Source: Chryseobacterium sp. MEBOG06
GTDB lineage: Bacteria; Bacteroidota; Bacteroidia; Flavobacteriales; Weeksellaceae
Assembly (NCBI RefSeq): GCF_021869765.1
Contig: NZ_CP084580.1
Coordinates: forward strand, 1,674,001 to 1,738,000
Length of the DNA stretch: 64,000 nucleotides
Direction of reading: 5' to 3'
In this document: piece after piece, positions 44,715 through 53,471 of the stretch
Position numbering within the stretch: the first letter of the stretch is position 1
How the letters are laid out: each line of letters opens with the position of its first letter
Position numbers and translations under genes: made by a program
Notes under the pieces: generated by a model
The model's database searches: none
Seen by the model: the letters and a program-made list of their open reading frames with translations, nothing else
What the model was told of the DNA's origin: nothing

Positions 44715-45710
44715 TTATTTATCCTCTGCCTGCTGGCTGAGTGATGAATATTGATATTCCGGTTCTGATACCTGTTCTTTTCTTTTAACAGGAACTCCGT
44801 TTCTTATTTTTTCATTGTATTCCTTTTGGTACTGCTTTACCGTCTTTCCGGTGCCGTCATGTCTCCATCCCGGTGAGTAAAAAAGATATTTGATACGGTT
44901 TTTAAAAGATACCCCCGGCTGTCTGAGATCTTTTCCTATCCTTCTCCATTCATAGAAAAGCATAGTAGCAGGATCTTTGGATTTTATTTTGGGGTATACT
45001 CCGTATTTTACAGGAACTTCGGGATCTTCTTTTTCAAAAGTTCCGAATATTTTGTCCCAGATGATCAGTCCCATTCCCATATTACGGTCCAGGTATTTGA
45101 TGTTGCACGCATGATGTACACGGTGATGAGAAGGAGTTACCAAAATATATTCCAGAAAGCCCATACTTTTAATAGACTGGGTATGTACAAACGTTCCATA
45201 GATCTGTATTGCAGAATACGCCACCATAACATGTAACGGATGGAACCCCATAAATGCTAAAGGAGAGAAAAACAGATACCTGTATAAAGGCTGGAATACA
45301 GGACTTCTGAAACCTGTACTGATATTAAAATATTCAGAATTGTGATGGGTAATATGCACTGCCCAGAAAACACGGGAATGATGATCTACATAATGATGGA
45401 TATAATAGGCGAGATCCTGAGCGAGGAAAACCGCAATCCAGTACCATATTCCCACTTCCCAGGTGAAAAGACGGTGTTGGTAAAAAAACATCATGACAAA
45501 CATAGAAAAGCCTTTCATGATGATATCTAAACTGTAATTTAACAGAGCAAAAAGAACATTTGTAGCAACATCTTTGGTTTCATAAATCTTTTCTTTATTA
45601 AAATGGCTGTAGGCCATTTCTATAAAAATAATGACGGCAAACAAAGGGATAGTCCATGTATAAACGATATCTGGCCCATCACTTTTGAAGATTGAAGTGA
45701 AATCAAACAT
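44715..45710 (-). CDS. Sterol desaturase/fatty acid hydroxylase-family membrane protein
   Basis: 331 residues with three to four TM segments. The diiron His clusters of the family are present: HHYVDHHSRVFWAVHITHHNSEY and PSHHRVHHACN. The substrate is a lipid but not identifiable; sphingolipid or carotenoid hydroxylation is possible in this phylum. It is transcribed against, and lies between, two halves of the starch locus. CAATAGATA-like upstream box is weak. Confidence 0.87.
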   Translation of the reverse strand: MFDFTSIFKSDGPDIVYTWTIPLFAVIIFIEMAYSHFNKEKIYETKDVATNVLFALLNYSLDIIMKGFSMFVMMFFYQHRLFTWEVGIWYWIAVFLAQDLAYYIHHYVDHHSRVFWAVHITHHNSEYFNISTGFRSPVFQPLYRYLFFSPLAFMGFHPLHVMVAYSAIQIYGTFVHTQSIKSMGFLEYILVTPSHHRVHHACNIKYLDRNMGMGLIIWDKIFGTFEKEDPEVPVKYGVYPKIKSKDPATMLFYEWRRIGKDLRQPGVSFKNRIKYLFYSPGWRHDGTGKTVKQYQKEYNEKIRNGVPVKRKEQVSEPEYQYSSLSQQAEDK

Positions 45711-45911
45711 TTTTTCTGTAAAACTAAAGATAAAAATAATGAGAATCCCTATTTTTAGATGAATTTTTTATGAAAAAGTTATATGTTTTTGATAAAAATT
45801 AAGATATCAATGCCAAACCTTAATTTTTTCAGTTTAAGAAGATTGAAATAAGCACATTACATTAGGTTTTGAGCTTATATTTGAAAATTTAATGCTAAAT
45901 TGAACTTTAAT

Positions 45912-47771
45912 ATGAAGACTATATATGCAGTATTAGCCCTTTCGATAGCTTCTGCAGCTTTTTCCCAAAAAATGTTGGAAAAAGTAGAGCCGGCGTTCTG
46001 GTGGAAGGGAATGAAAAATCCCGAACTTCAGATTCTTGTTTACGGAAAAGGAGTTGCCAATAATGAAGTCACTCTTTCGGACGGGATACAGATCAAAAAT
46101 CTCCAAAAGGTGGAGAATCCTAACTATCTTTTTATCACTGTTAATACCAATGAGATAAACGTTCCTAAGTTTACCATTAATATTAAAAATGGTAAAAAAA
46201 ATATAGGATCCTACTCATATGAGCTTAAACAAAGGAATTCCGGATCCGCAGACCGCTCCTCTTTTACCTCGAAAGATGTGATGTATCTGATTATGCCGGA
46301 TCGTTTTGCTAATGGCGATGAGAAAAATGATTCCAGACCGGATCTTACTGAGAAAGCTGACCGTAACCTGCCTAACGGAAGACATGGCGGAGATCTTCGC
46401 GGTATTATCAATAATCTTGATTATATTCAGAAGCTGGGAGCAACAGCGGTATGGCTGACTCCGGTCAATGAAGATAATGAAAAAGTATACTCTTATCATG
46501 GTTATGCTCAGACCGATCTGTATAAAATTGATGGCCGCTATGGTACTAATGAAGACTACAGAACATTATCCCGTGAGTTGAATAAAAGACATATGATGCT
46601 GGTGATGGATTATGTAACCAATCACTGGGGAGTTTCACACTGGATGATCAAAGACCTTCCCACAAAAGACTGGATTCACTGGTTCAACGATGGTGAGAAT
46701 GGATTCAAAAGATCTAACTATAAAATTACCTCTCAATTTGATACCAATGCTTCCGAAATAGATAAAAAATATGCACTGGACGGATGGTTTGATACTACAA
46801 TGCCGGATATTAACCAAAAAAATCCGTTAGTCCTGAAATACTTAACTCAAAATGCAATCTGGTGGATTGAATATGCAGAACTTGGCGGTTTCCGTGTAGA
46901 TACTTACCCTTACAATGATAAAGAAGCAATGGCAAAATGGGCTAAAGCAATTACCGAGGAATATCCGAAGTTTAATATCGTAGGTGAAACTTGGCTTTCT
47001 ACTGCAGGACACATTTCGGCATGGCAGAAAAACTCTAAAACCGGAGAAGCCGCAGGATACAACTCGAATCTGCCTTCTGTGATGGATTTTATATTATTTG
47101 GAGAAATGCCTAAAGCTTTTCATGAAAAAGAGAGCTGGAACGGTGGAATGAACAGAATCTACGACTCATTTACAAGCGACTTTCTGTATCCGGATGTTAA
47201 TAACCTGCTGGTATTTTTTGAAAATCATGACACCGAAAGATGGAATGAAATTTTTAATGCAGATCCCAAAGCCTATAAACTGGGATTAACACTTATTTCA
47301 ACCACCCGTGGAATTCCGCAGATCTATTATGGATCAGAAATAGGAATGAGAGGAGATAAGAAAAAAGGTGGAGATACCGATATCAGAAGAGATTTTCCGG
47401 GAGGATGGAAATCTGATAAGCAGAATGCCTTCAATCTGTCAGCGCAAACTCCGCAGCAGAAAGACTTTTTTCAGTATACACAGAAATTATTGAACTGGAG
47501 AAAGGGAAAAGAAGTGATTCATAGCGGGAAAACTAAAAACTTCGCCCCTCAGGATGGTGTATTTACCTATTTCAGATATAATGAAAAAGAAAGTGTAATG
47601 GTTATGATCAATAATAATGATAAAGACCAAACAGTAGATTTGAAACATTTTGCAGAATCACTTAATGGATTTACAAAAGGGAAAGATATCATTGCAGATA
47701 AAGAATTTACATTCCAAAACACTATTGCCATACCTGCGAAAACTTCATTTATTATTGAACTTGAAAAATAA
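45912..47771 (+). CDS. GH13 alpha-amylase/cyclomaltodextrinase-like enzyme, periplasmic
   Basis: 619 residues from the ATG at 45912 (a TTG 12 nt upstream is in frame). Signal peptide ending AAFSQ without lipobox; an N-terminal cyclomaltodextrinase-type Ig domain (about 20-110); then the GH13 barrel with DYVTNH (region I), GFRVDTY (nucleophile Asp), IVGETW (acid Glu) and FFENHDTER (third Asp). It hydrolyses maltooligosaccharides or pullulan in the periplasm, like SusA rather than the lipoprotein SusG. TATATTTG at 45876-45883 is a plausible -7 box. Confidence 0.93.
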   Translation: MKTIYAVLALSIASAAFSQKMLEKVEPAFWWKGMKNPELQILVYGKGVANNEVTLSDGIQIKNLQKVENPNYLFITVNTNEINVPKFTINIKNGKKNIGSYSYELKQRNSGSADRSSFTSKDVMYLIMPDRFANGDEKNDSRPDLTEKADRNLPNGRHGGDLRGIINNLDYIQKLGATAVWLTPVNEDNEKVYSYHGYAQTDLYKIDGRYGTNEDYRTLSRELNKRHMMLVMDYVTNHWGVSHWMIKDLPTKDWIHWFNDGENGFKRSNYKITSQFDTNASEIDKKYALDGWFDTTMPDINQKNPLVLKYLTQNAIWWIEYAELGGFRVDTYPYNDKEAMAKWAKAITEEYPKFNIVGETWLSTAGHISAWQKNSKTGEAAGYNSNLPSVMDFILFGEMPKAFHEKESWNGGMNRIYDSFTSDFLYPDVNNLLVFFENHDTERWNEIFNADPKAYKLGLTLISTTRGIPQIYYGSEIGMRGDKKKGGDTDIRRDFPGGWKSDKQNAFNLSAQTPQQKDFFQYTQKLLNWRKGKEVIHSGKTKNFAPQDGVFTYFRYNEKESVMVMINNNDKDQTVDLKHFAESLNGFTKGKDIIADKEFTFQNTIAIPAKTSFIIELEK

Positions 47772-47780
47772 TTACGATCT

Positions 47781-48299
47781 ATGAAAAAATTAATAGCTGT
47801 TCACACATTCATCTTATTTTTATTTGGATTTTCAGTCCTTTCTGCTCAATCGTCAAAAACATTTGAAAAAGAAAAGACAGAGATCAGCAAGATGCTTGAC
47901 GGATTTAATGCAGCTGCTGCAAAAGCGGATTACAATGCTTATTTTAATTACTTTGCTGATCAGTCTACTTTCATTGGAACTGATGCAACTGAAGTTTGGA
48001 ACAAAAAAGAATTCATGGTGTGGGCGAAACCTCATTTTGACAAAAAGAAAACCTGGAATTTCACCGCTCTTAAAAGAAATATCTATTTCAGTAATGATGG
48101 AAAACTGGCTTGGTTTGATGAATTACTGGATACCCAAATGAAGATTTGCAGAGGCTCCGGAGTCGTAGAAAAAATTAATGGAAACTGGAAGGTAAAGCAA
48201 TATGTACTTTCCATGACAGTTCCCAATGACGTAGTGGATAAAGTGGTTGCTGAGAAAACAGCCCTTGAAGATCCATTAATCCAAGAATTAAAGAAATAA
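47781..48299 (+). CDS. Secreted NTF2-like (SnoaL/DUF4440) protein in the starch locus
   Basis: 172 residues. Signal peptide ends SVLSAQ; mature domain DGFNAAAAKADYNAYFNYFADQSTFIGTDATEVWNKKEFMVWAKPHF is a SnoaL-type cone fold, and the domain ends WKVKQYVLSMTVP. Periplasmic, catalytic role unknown. It lies 9 nt after the amylase gene and 2 nt before the transporter gene, so it is firmly inside the operon. Confidence 0.85.
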   Translation: MKKLIAVHTFILFLFGFSVLSAQSSKTFEKEKTEISKMLDGFNAAAAKADYNAYFNYFADQSTFIGTDATEVWNKKEFMVWAKPHFDKKKTWNFTALKRNIYFSNDGKLAWFDELLDTQMKICRGSGVVEKINGNWKVKQYVLSMTVPNDVVDKVVAEKTALEDPLIQELKK

Positions 48300-48301
48300 G
48301 A

Positions 48302-49702
48302 ATGAATACTCGGCACGGTACTTTTTCAGGGAAAATAAAACCTAATCTTTCGATGCTTCAGATTATTAATATGAGCACGGGATTTTTAGGAATTCAGATG
48401 GCATTTGGGCTGCAGAATGGAAATGCAAGCCGTATTCTGGCCAATTTAGGGGCTGATGTTCATGAATTATCTTGGTTCTGGCTGGTAGCACCCATCACAG
48501 GATTGATCGTTCAGCCTATTATCGGGCATATGGGAGATAATACATGGAGCCCGTTGGGAAGAAGAAAACCTTACTTTCTGATTGGAGCTGTTTTATGTGC
48601 CATAGGATTGGTACTGCTTCCTAATGCTGCTTCTGCAAATCAGATGTTTGCGGCCAACGCTCTTTTGCTGGCCGTAATTTTCCTGGCTATGATGGATGCT
48701 TCTATAAATGTTGCAATGGAACCTTTCAGGGCTTTAGTTGGAGATATGTTGCCAAAGCATCAGGGTACAGTAGGGTTTTCTGTGCAGACCATCCTGATTG
48801 GAATAGGTGCAGTACTCGGTTCTTACCTTCCGGACTGGCTTACTAAACTTGGAATTTCTAATGAAGCGCCTAAAGGTTTTGTAGCAGATAATGTTATTTA
48901 TTCCTTTTACATAGGAGCAGTATTACTTATTCTGTCTATTTTATATACCATCATTACAACCAGAGAATATTCACCAAAGGAGTTTGCAGAATTTGCAGGA
49001 GATAAAAAAATAGAAGAACCCTCCAGGTTTTCTGATATTTTTAAAGACTTTGCCAGGATTCCTGCTCAAATGAAAAAGCTGGGTATTGTTCAGTTCTTTT
49101 CATGGTTTGCATTATTTACGATGTGGGTATTTACAACCAGTGCCCTGGCAACCCATCATTTGGGATTATCTCCGGAAGATACCCATTCCAAAGAATTTAA
49201 TAATGCAGGAGATTTAACAGGTAAGCTTTTCGGAATGTATAACCTTTGGGCTATTCCTTTTGCCTTTCTATTGACTCCTATTGCAAAATGGATAGGTAAA
49301 AAACAAACCCATGCTCTCGCTTTAGCCTGTGGAGGGATAGGGCTCATTTCAATGTATTTTATTAAAGATGTCAACAATTTATGGATTTCAATGGTAGGAT
49401 TAGGTTTTGCCTGGGCAAGTATTCTGGCGATGCCTTATGCGATGCTGATTGAAGTTATTCCTCAGAAGAAAATGGGGGTTTATATGGGGATATTCAATTT
49501 CTTTATTGTTGTTCCTCAGATCATCAATGGGTTATTCGGAGGTCCTGTTGTAAGCGGTATTTTTGGTAAGCAGGCCATGGATTATGTGGTTGTAGGAGGA
49601 GTTTGTATGTTGATAGGAGCATTAGTTACAATGATTTTTGTCAAATCAGAAAATGAGACCCCAAAAGAAATTGAAGGGGAGATTAAACAGGTGCATTTTT
49701 AA
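48302..49702 (+). CDS. MFS sugar transporter, SLC45/GPH-like (maltose type)
   Basis: 466 residues with 12 TM segments. The opening LQIINMSTGFLGIQMAFGLQNGNASRIL, the GHMGDNTWSPLGRRKPYFLIG loop (motif A with RR-K-P) and IPQKKMGVYMGIFNFFIVVPQI match the sucrose/maltose SLC45-like branch. It moves the glucose or maltose made in the periplasm into the cytoplasm with protons. Last gene of the operon. Confidence 0.92.
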   Translation: MNTRHGTFSGKIKPNLSMLQIINMSTGFLGIQMAFGLQNGNASRILANLGADVHELSWFWLVAPITGLIVQPIIGHMGDNTWSPLGRRKPYFLIGAVLCAIGLVLLPNAASANQMFAANALLLAVIFLAMMDASINVAMEPFRALVGDMLPKHQGTVGFSVQTILIGIGAVLGSYLPDWLTKLGISNEAPKGFVADNVIYSFYIGAVLLILSILYTIITTREYSPKEFAEFAGDKKIEEPSRFSDIFKDFARIPAQMKKLGIVQFFSWFALFTMWVFTTSALATHHLGLSPEDTHSKEFNNAGDLTGKLFGMYNLWAIPFAFLLTPIAKWIGKKQTHALALACGGIGLISMYFIKDVNNLWISMVGLGFAWASILAMPYAMLIEVIPQKKMGVYMGIFNFFIVVPQIINGLFGGPVVSGIFGKQAMDYVVVGGVCMLIGALVTMIFVKSENETPKEIEGEIKQVHF

Positions 49703-49910
49703 TAATTGAAAATTGAAAATGGAGAATTGTGAATTATTTTAATGTCTGTTATTTAATAGAATAATAGGTTTTAATATCAATAGGAGTGGGCTTTAGCCCT
49801 CTTCATTTTAATAGTTGAAAATTGAAAAATGGAGAATTGAAAATTATTTTAATGTCTGTTGTTTAATAGAATAATAGGTTTTAATATCAATAGGAGTGGG
49901 CTTTAGCCCA
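49703..49910 (+). repeat. 110-bp tandem duplication ending in a GGGCTTTAGCCC palindrome
   Basis: Copy 1 49702-49799 and copy 2 49812-49909 align with a period of 110 bp (AATGTCTGTT at 49741 and 49851) and differ at only a few bases. Each starts with a TTGAAAATTGAAAATGGAGA word segment and ends AGGAGTGGGCTTTAGCCC. A further inverted TTGGCTTTAGCCAA follows at about 49930. Confidence 0.9.
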
Positions 49911-50142
49911 CTTTTTCTTTTTATGGACAACCCATTGGCTTTAGCCAAAACATAAAATTGATAATAAGCCTATTTGTAAAAACTAAATCTTTTTTATTTT
50001 TAACCTGAATTTTTATGATAGGCTTAATGTATAAAGCTATTAACTTGCTCCCTCCACCTTTTGTATATAACCTCCTTTCTTAACCTACATCAACATTTAC
50101 AGGATTTATACCCCGTACATTTGTACTATAAATAATCACAAA
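49911..50142. other. Leader of the pirin gene
   Basis: The GGCTTTAGCC hairpin remnant (about 49929-49943), unique AT-rich sequence and the TACATTTG -7 box (50116-50123). No clear -33 element and no ORF. Confidence 0.5.
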
Positions 50143-50871
50143 ATGAAAACAGTATATCATAAAGCAGATTCGAGAGGCCATGCTGATCATGGTTGGTTAA
50201 ATTCTTACCACACTTTCAGTTTTGCTAACTACCAAAATAGAGAAAGATCAAATTTTGGAGTGCTAAGAGTATTGAATGATGACACCGTTTCTCAGGGAAT
50301 GGGATTCGGAACACACCCACACAGAGATATGGAAATTATTTCAATTCCTTTGGAGGGCGATCTGGAGCATAAAGACTCAATGGGAACCACAGCAGTGATC
50401 AAAAAAGGAGAAATCCAGGTAATGAGTGCAGGGACCGGAGTAATGCACAGTGAATATAATAAGAATAAAGATGAGGAAGTAAAATTTCTGCAGATCTGGG
50501 TTTTCCCGAGAGAATTGAATGTTGAGCCAAGATACGATCAGAAAAGCATCAAGGAAGGTGAAAAGATCAACGGATTTCAACAGATTTTATCCCCTGATAA
50601 AAATGATGACGGAGTTTGGATTCATCAGGATGCCTGGTTTAATTTAGCCAACTTTACAAAAGGAAACGGCAAAAACTATATGCTCAACAAAAAAGGAAAC
50701 GGAGTCTATGCATTTGTTTTAAAAGGGAGTGTGAAAATTGGAGATCGTGTTCTTAATGAAAGAGATGGGCTGGGAATCTGGGATACTCAGAGCTTTAATC
50801 TGGAAGCAGTAGAAGATACAGAAGTATTATTAATGGAAGTCCCAATGGAATTACCTTCTTATCTTAAATAA
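50143..50871 (+). CDS. Pirin family protein
   Basis: 242 residues, bicupin. The N-terminal metal-binding segment HTFSFANYQNRERSNFGVLRVLNDDTV...GFGTHPHRDMEIIS carries the His-His-Glu-type ligands, followed by the AGTGVMHSEYN loop. Pirins are iron(II)-binding proteins, often with quercetinase-like activity. Single-gene transcription or co-transcribed with the FMN reductase 42 nt downstream. Confidence 0.93.
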   Translation: MKTVYHKADSRGHADHGWLNSYHTFSFANYQNRERSNFGVLRVLNDDTVSQGMGFGTHPHRDMEIISIPLEGDLEHKDSMGTTAVIKKGEIQVMSAGTGVMHSEYNKNKDEEVKFLQIWVFPRELNVEPRYDQKSIKEGEKINGFQQILSPDKNDDGVWIHQDAWFNLANFTKGNGKNYMLNKKGNGVYAFVLKGSVKIGDRVLNERDGLGIWDTQSFNLEAVEDTEVLLMEVPMELPSYLK

Positions 50872-50913
50872 TAAACTAAATTTGTAACCTTAAAAAAAAT
50901 AAATATCTATCAT

Positions 50914-51465
50914 ATGAAAATCTTAGCAATAGCAGGAAGTAACTCAGAAGTTTCAATGAACAAGCAGCTGGTAGCTTATGCAGCCACGTTATTTGAAAAT
51001 GCAGAAGTGGAAGTAGTGGATCTGAATCCTTTCGAAATGCCAATTTATAAACATGAAAGAGAATTAGCAGGTGGTGTACCTCAGGAAGCTCATGATTTTG
51101 CAGCAAAGATTGATGGCGCAAACGTATTATTGGTTTCTTTAGGAGAGCACAACGGAACTTACTCTACAGCTTTCAAAAATGTGTTCGACTGGGTATCCAG
51201 AATCAAAGACAGAACGGTTTGGAATGAAGTACCAATGCTATTGATGTCTACATCCCCGGGAGGTAGAGGTGGAGCAGGAGTTTTGGAAGCTGCATCAAAG
51301 CGCTTTCCTTTCCACGGAGGAAATGTGGTAGAAACGTTCTCGCTGCCTTTCTTTAACGATAACTTTGATAAAGCTGGGCAAAAAATTTCTAATGAAGAGA
51401 AAAACAGCGAATTAAAAGAAAAAATCAAGAAGATTGCAGCTATCGAAACCATCCTTGAAAAATAG
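50914..51465 (+). CDS. NAD(P)H-dependent FMN reductase (flavodoxin-like)
   Basis: 183 residues. LAIAGSNSEVSMNKQLV (FMN-phosphate loop), SLGEHNGTYSTAFKNVFDW and MLLMSTSPGGRGGAGVLE are the motifs of the NADPH-dependent FMN reductase/chromate reductase fold. Reduces flavins or quinones in the cytoplasm. TAAATTTG is at 50877-50884. Confidence 0.9.
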   Translation: MKILAIAGSNSEVSMNKQLVAYAATLFENAEVEVVDLNPFEMPIYKHERELAGGVPQEAHDFAAKIDGANVLLVSLGEHNGTYSTAFKNVFDWVSRIKDRTVWNEVPMLLMSTSPGGRGGAGVLEAASKRFPFHGGNVVETFSLPFFNDNFDKAGQKISNEEKNSELKEKIKKIAAIETILEK

Positions 51466-51468
51466 AAT

Positions 51469-51498
51469 TTGAATATTCATTTAAAATTACTATTTTTG
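51469..51498 (+). promoter_or_regulatory. Promoter of the purM leader
   Basis: TTG (51469-51471), 19-nt spacer, TATTTTTG (51491-51498). The predicted start, about 51503, lies 230 nt upstream of purM and a few nucleotides before a small ORF. Confidence 0.72.
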
Positions 51499-51512
51499 CA
51501 AAAAGAAAAGAG

Positions 51513-51587
51513 ATGAAAATTCAGACCTCCTATAAACAATGTTTTTCTCATAAAGGGAAAGTTGTGGGCTCTGAAATTCTGAGATAA
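51513..51587 (+). CDS. 24-codon leader ORF upstream of purM
   Basis: ATG to TAA, encoding 24 residues that start MKIQTSYKQC and end VVGSEILR. It directly follows a consensus promoter and is followed 7 nt later by an intrinsic terminator, so the transcript is promoter, small ORF, terminator, then purM. It could be a leader peptide for attenuation or simply an independent small-protein mRNA. No homologue is known to me. Confidence 0.45.
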   Translation: MKIQTSYKQCFSHKGKVVGSEILR

Positions 51588-51594
51588 AATAACG

Positions 51595-51630
51595 GCCGAT
51601 AATCTGAAAAGATTGTCGGCTTTTTTGTTT
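51595..51630 (+). terminator. Intrinsic terminator in the purM leader
   Basis: GCCGATAATCT / AGATTGTCGGC, 11 bp (one G-T) with a GAAA tetraloop, followed by TTTTTTGTTT. It lies between the leader ORF and purM. Confidence 0.87.
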
Positions 51631-51654
51631 TCTAAAATCGAATATAAAAAGTAA

Positions 51655-51735
51655 TTGAAATATTAAAAGATAAGAAGAGGAAAGATGTAAGACAATCCAT
51701 CATCTGAAATCCAATATCTAAAAATCTAAGCAGAC
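51655..51735. repeat. Word repeat before purM (TCTGAAATCCAATATC type)
   Basis: GAAATATTAAAAGATAAGA on the left and TCATCTGAAATCCAATATCT on the right: the same vocabulary as the repeats at 27801 and 56440, here degenerate. Confidence 0.45.
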
Positions 51736-52728
51736 ATGAGCAACACTTACAAATCAGCAGGAGTAGACAAAGAAGAAGGATACAAAACGGTTGACAAGAT
51801 CAAAAAAGCGGTCGGTGAAACCCACAATTCCAATGTATTGAATCATTTGGGAAGTTTTGGTGCTTTCTATGAGATCGGAGGATATAAAAATCCAGTTCTT
51901 GTTTCAGGAACAGATGGAGTAGGAACCAAGCTGAAAGTGGCTTTAGATACTAAAAAGTATGACTCTATCGGGGTAGATTGTTTTGCAATGTGTGCCAACG
52001 ATATCCTATGCCACGGAGCTAAGCCTCTGTTCTTCTTAGATTATCTGGCTTGTGGGAAGCTTGATTCTGAGATTGCTGCTGAAATCGTTCTTGGAATGGT
52101 AAAAGCTTGTAAGGATAACAACTGTGCATTGATAGGTGGTGAAACTGCAGAAATGCCTGGGATGTACCAGCCGGGAGACTATGATGTAGCAGGATTCTGT
52201 GTAGGAATCGTGGAAAAAGACCAGATCATTGATGGGTCCAACATCAAACCGGGAAACAAGATTATTGCATTGCCAAGCTCAGGATTCCATTCAAACGGAT
52301 TTTCTTTAGTAAGAAAAGTATTCCCGAACTTCGAAGAAGAGTTTGAAGGGAAACCTTTATATGAAACACTTTTAGTTCCTACAAGATTATATTTCAAAGA
52401 TATTCATAAAGTATTGGAAGAAGTAAAAGTAGGAGGGATTGCTCACATTACAGGAGGCGGTCTTTACGAAAACGTCCCAAGAATCATCCCTGAAGGACTT
52501 TGTGCTTCCATCGATGGTTCAAAAATCAGAATTCCTACTGTAATGCTGGAACTGGAGAAAAGAGGCGGGGTAACCCGCGAAGAAATGTTCGGAACTTTCA
52601 ATATGGGAGTAGGAATGATCATCGTAGTAGATGCTGAGCACGCTGAAAAAGTATTACACCTTTTAGATGATGCTTACGAAATCGGAGAAATCACAGAAAG
52701 TGCAGAGAAAATCAATTTATCACTATAA
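51736..52728 (+). CDS. purM: Phosphoribosylformylglycinamidine cyclo-ligase
   Basis: 330 residues, full length. VSGTDGVGTKLKVALDT and GGGLYENVPRIIPEG, plus the ATP-binding GGETAEMPGMYQPGDYDVAGF motif, are present. It makes AIR from FGAM in purine synthesis. First of the purine genes in the window, with a 270-nt leader holding a small ORF and a terminator. Confidence 0.96.
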   Translation: MSNTYKSAGVDKEEGYKTVDKIKKAVGETHNSNVLNHLGSFGAFYEIGGYKNPVLVSGTDGVGTKLKVALDTKKYDSIGVDCFAMCANDILCHGAKPLFFLDYLACGKLDSEIAAEIVLGMVKACKDNNCALIGGETAEMPGMYQPGDYDVAGFCVGIVEKDQIIDGSNIKPGNKIIALPSSGFHSNGFSLVRKVFPNFEEEFEGKPLYETLLVPTRLYFKDIHKVLEEVKVGGIAHITGGGLYENVPRIIPEGLCASIDGSKIRIPTVMLELEKRGGVTREEMFGTFNMGVGMIIVVDAEHAEKVLHLLDDAYEIGEITESAEKINLSL

Positions 52729-52803
52729 TAAATGTATGAACGTAAAAAGTATTCCTGATTTTAAGTCATAAATACATTAATACTTTTTACATTTTACAAG
52801 AAT

Positions 52804-53367
52804 ATGAAGAACATCGTTGTACTCGTATCCGGTTCAGGAACCAATCTTCAGAGAATCATAGATACTATTGAAGCTGGAGAAATTCAGAATGCAAAAGTAT
52901 CTTTGGTAGTGGCTGACAGAGAGTGTTACGGACTTGAGAGAGCGAAAAAACATACCATAGAAAATATTCTGATTCCAAGAGGAAAAAGCTTCAGCAGTGA
53001 ATTGGCAAAAGTAATTCCTGCAGATACCGACCTTATCGTATTGGCAGGTTTTCTATCCATTTTGAAACCTGAGTTTTGTGAAAACTGGACTGGTAAGATC
53101 ATTAATATTCATCCTGCACTACTTCCAAAATTCGGAGGAAAAGGAATGTGGGGAATGAACGTTCACCATGCAGTTATTGAAGCAGGAGAAAAAGAAAGCG
53201 GAGCAACAGTACATTTTGTAACTCCGGGAATCGATGAAGGAGAAGCTATTCTTCAAAAATCTTTTGAAGTAACCCCAGAAGATACTGCTGAAACATTAGC
53301 ACAGAAAGTTCACCAGATTGAATATGAAATATTTCCGACAGCAATCAATAAGGTGCTGGGAAACTAA
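52804..53367 (+). CDS. purN: Phosphoribosylglycinamide formyltransferase
   Basis: 187 residues. VVLVSGSGTNLQRIID (phosphate loop), IINIHPALLPKFGGKGMWG (with active-site His) and VTPGIDEGEAILQKS (catalytic Asp) are all present. Transfers formyl from 10-formyl-THF to GAR. 75 nt after purM; the gap holds a word-like imperfect inverted repeat. Confidence 0.95.
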   Translation: MKNIVVLVSGSGTNLQRIIDTIEAGEIQNAKVSLVVADRECYGLERAKKHTIENILIPRGKSFSSELAKVIPADTDLIVLAGFLSILKPEFCENWTGKIINIHPALLPKFGGKGMWGMNVHHAVIEAGEKESGATVHFVTPGIDEGEAILQKSFEVTPEDTAETLAQKVHQIEYEIFPTAINKVLGN

Positions 53368-53460
53368 TAGATCAATATAACAAATGACCAATATTTAAGA
53401 TGTTTTTTTACATCATTAAATTGATACATTGTTACATTAATTAAAAAGAAATCTAAGTAA
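53368..53460. repeat. Word repeat before purH (CATTGTTACATTA type)
   Basis: Degenerate ATTGATACATTGTTACATTA words and the small hairpin GATGT-TTTTTT-ACATC (53399-53414). Confidence 0.45.
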
Positions 53461-53471
53461 AATAAAAGTAA

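Noticed and set aside
51560..51590. CTGAGA in the purM leader as part of a TPP riboswitch
   Set aside because: The other conserved TPP blocks are absent and the gene context is purine, not thiamine.
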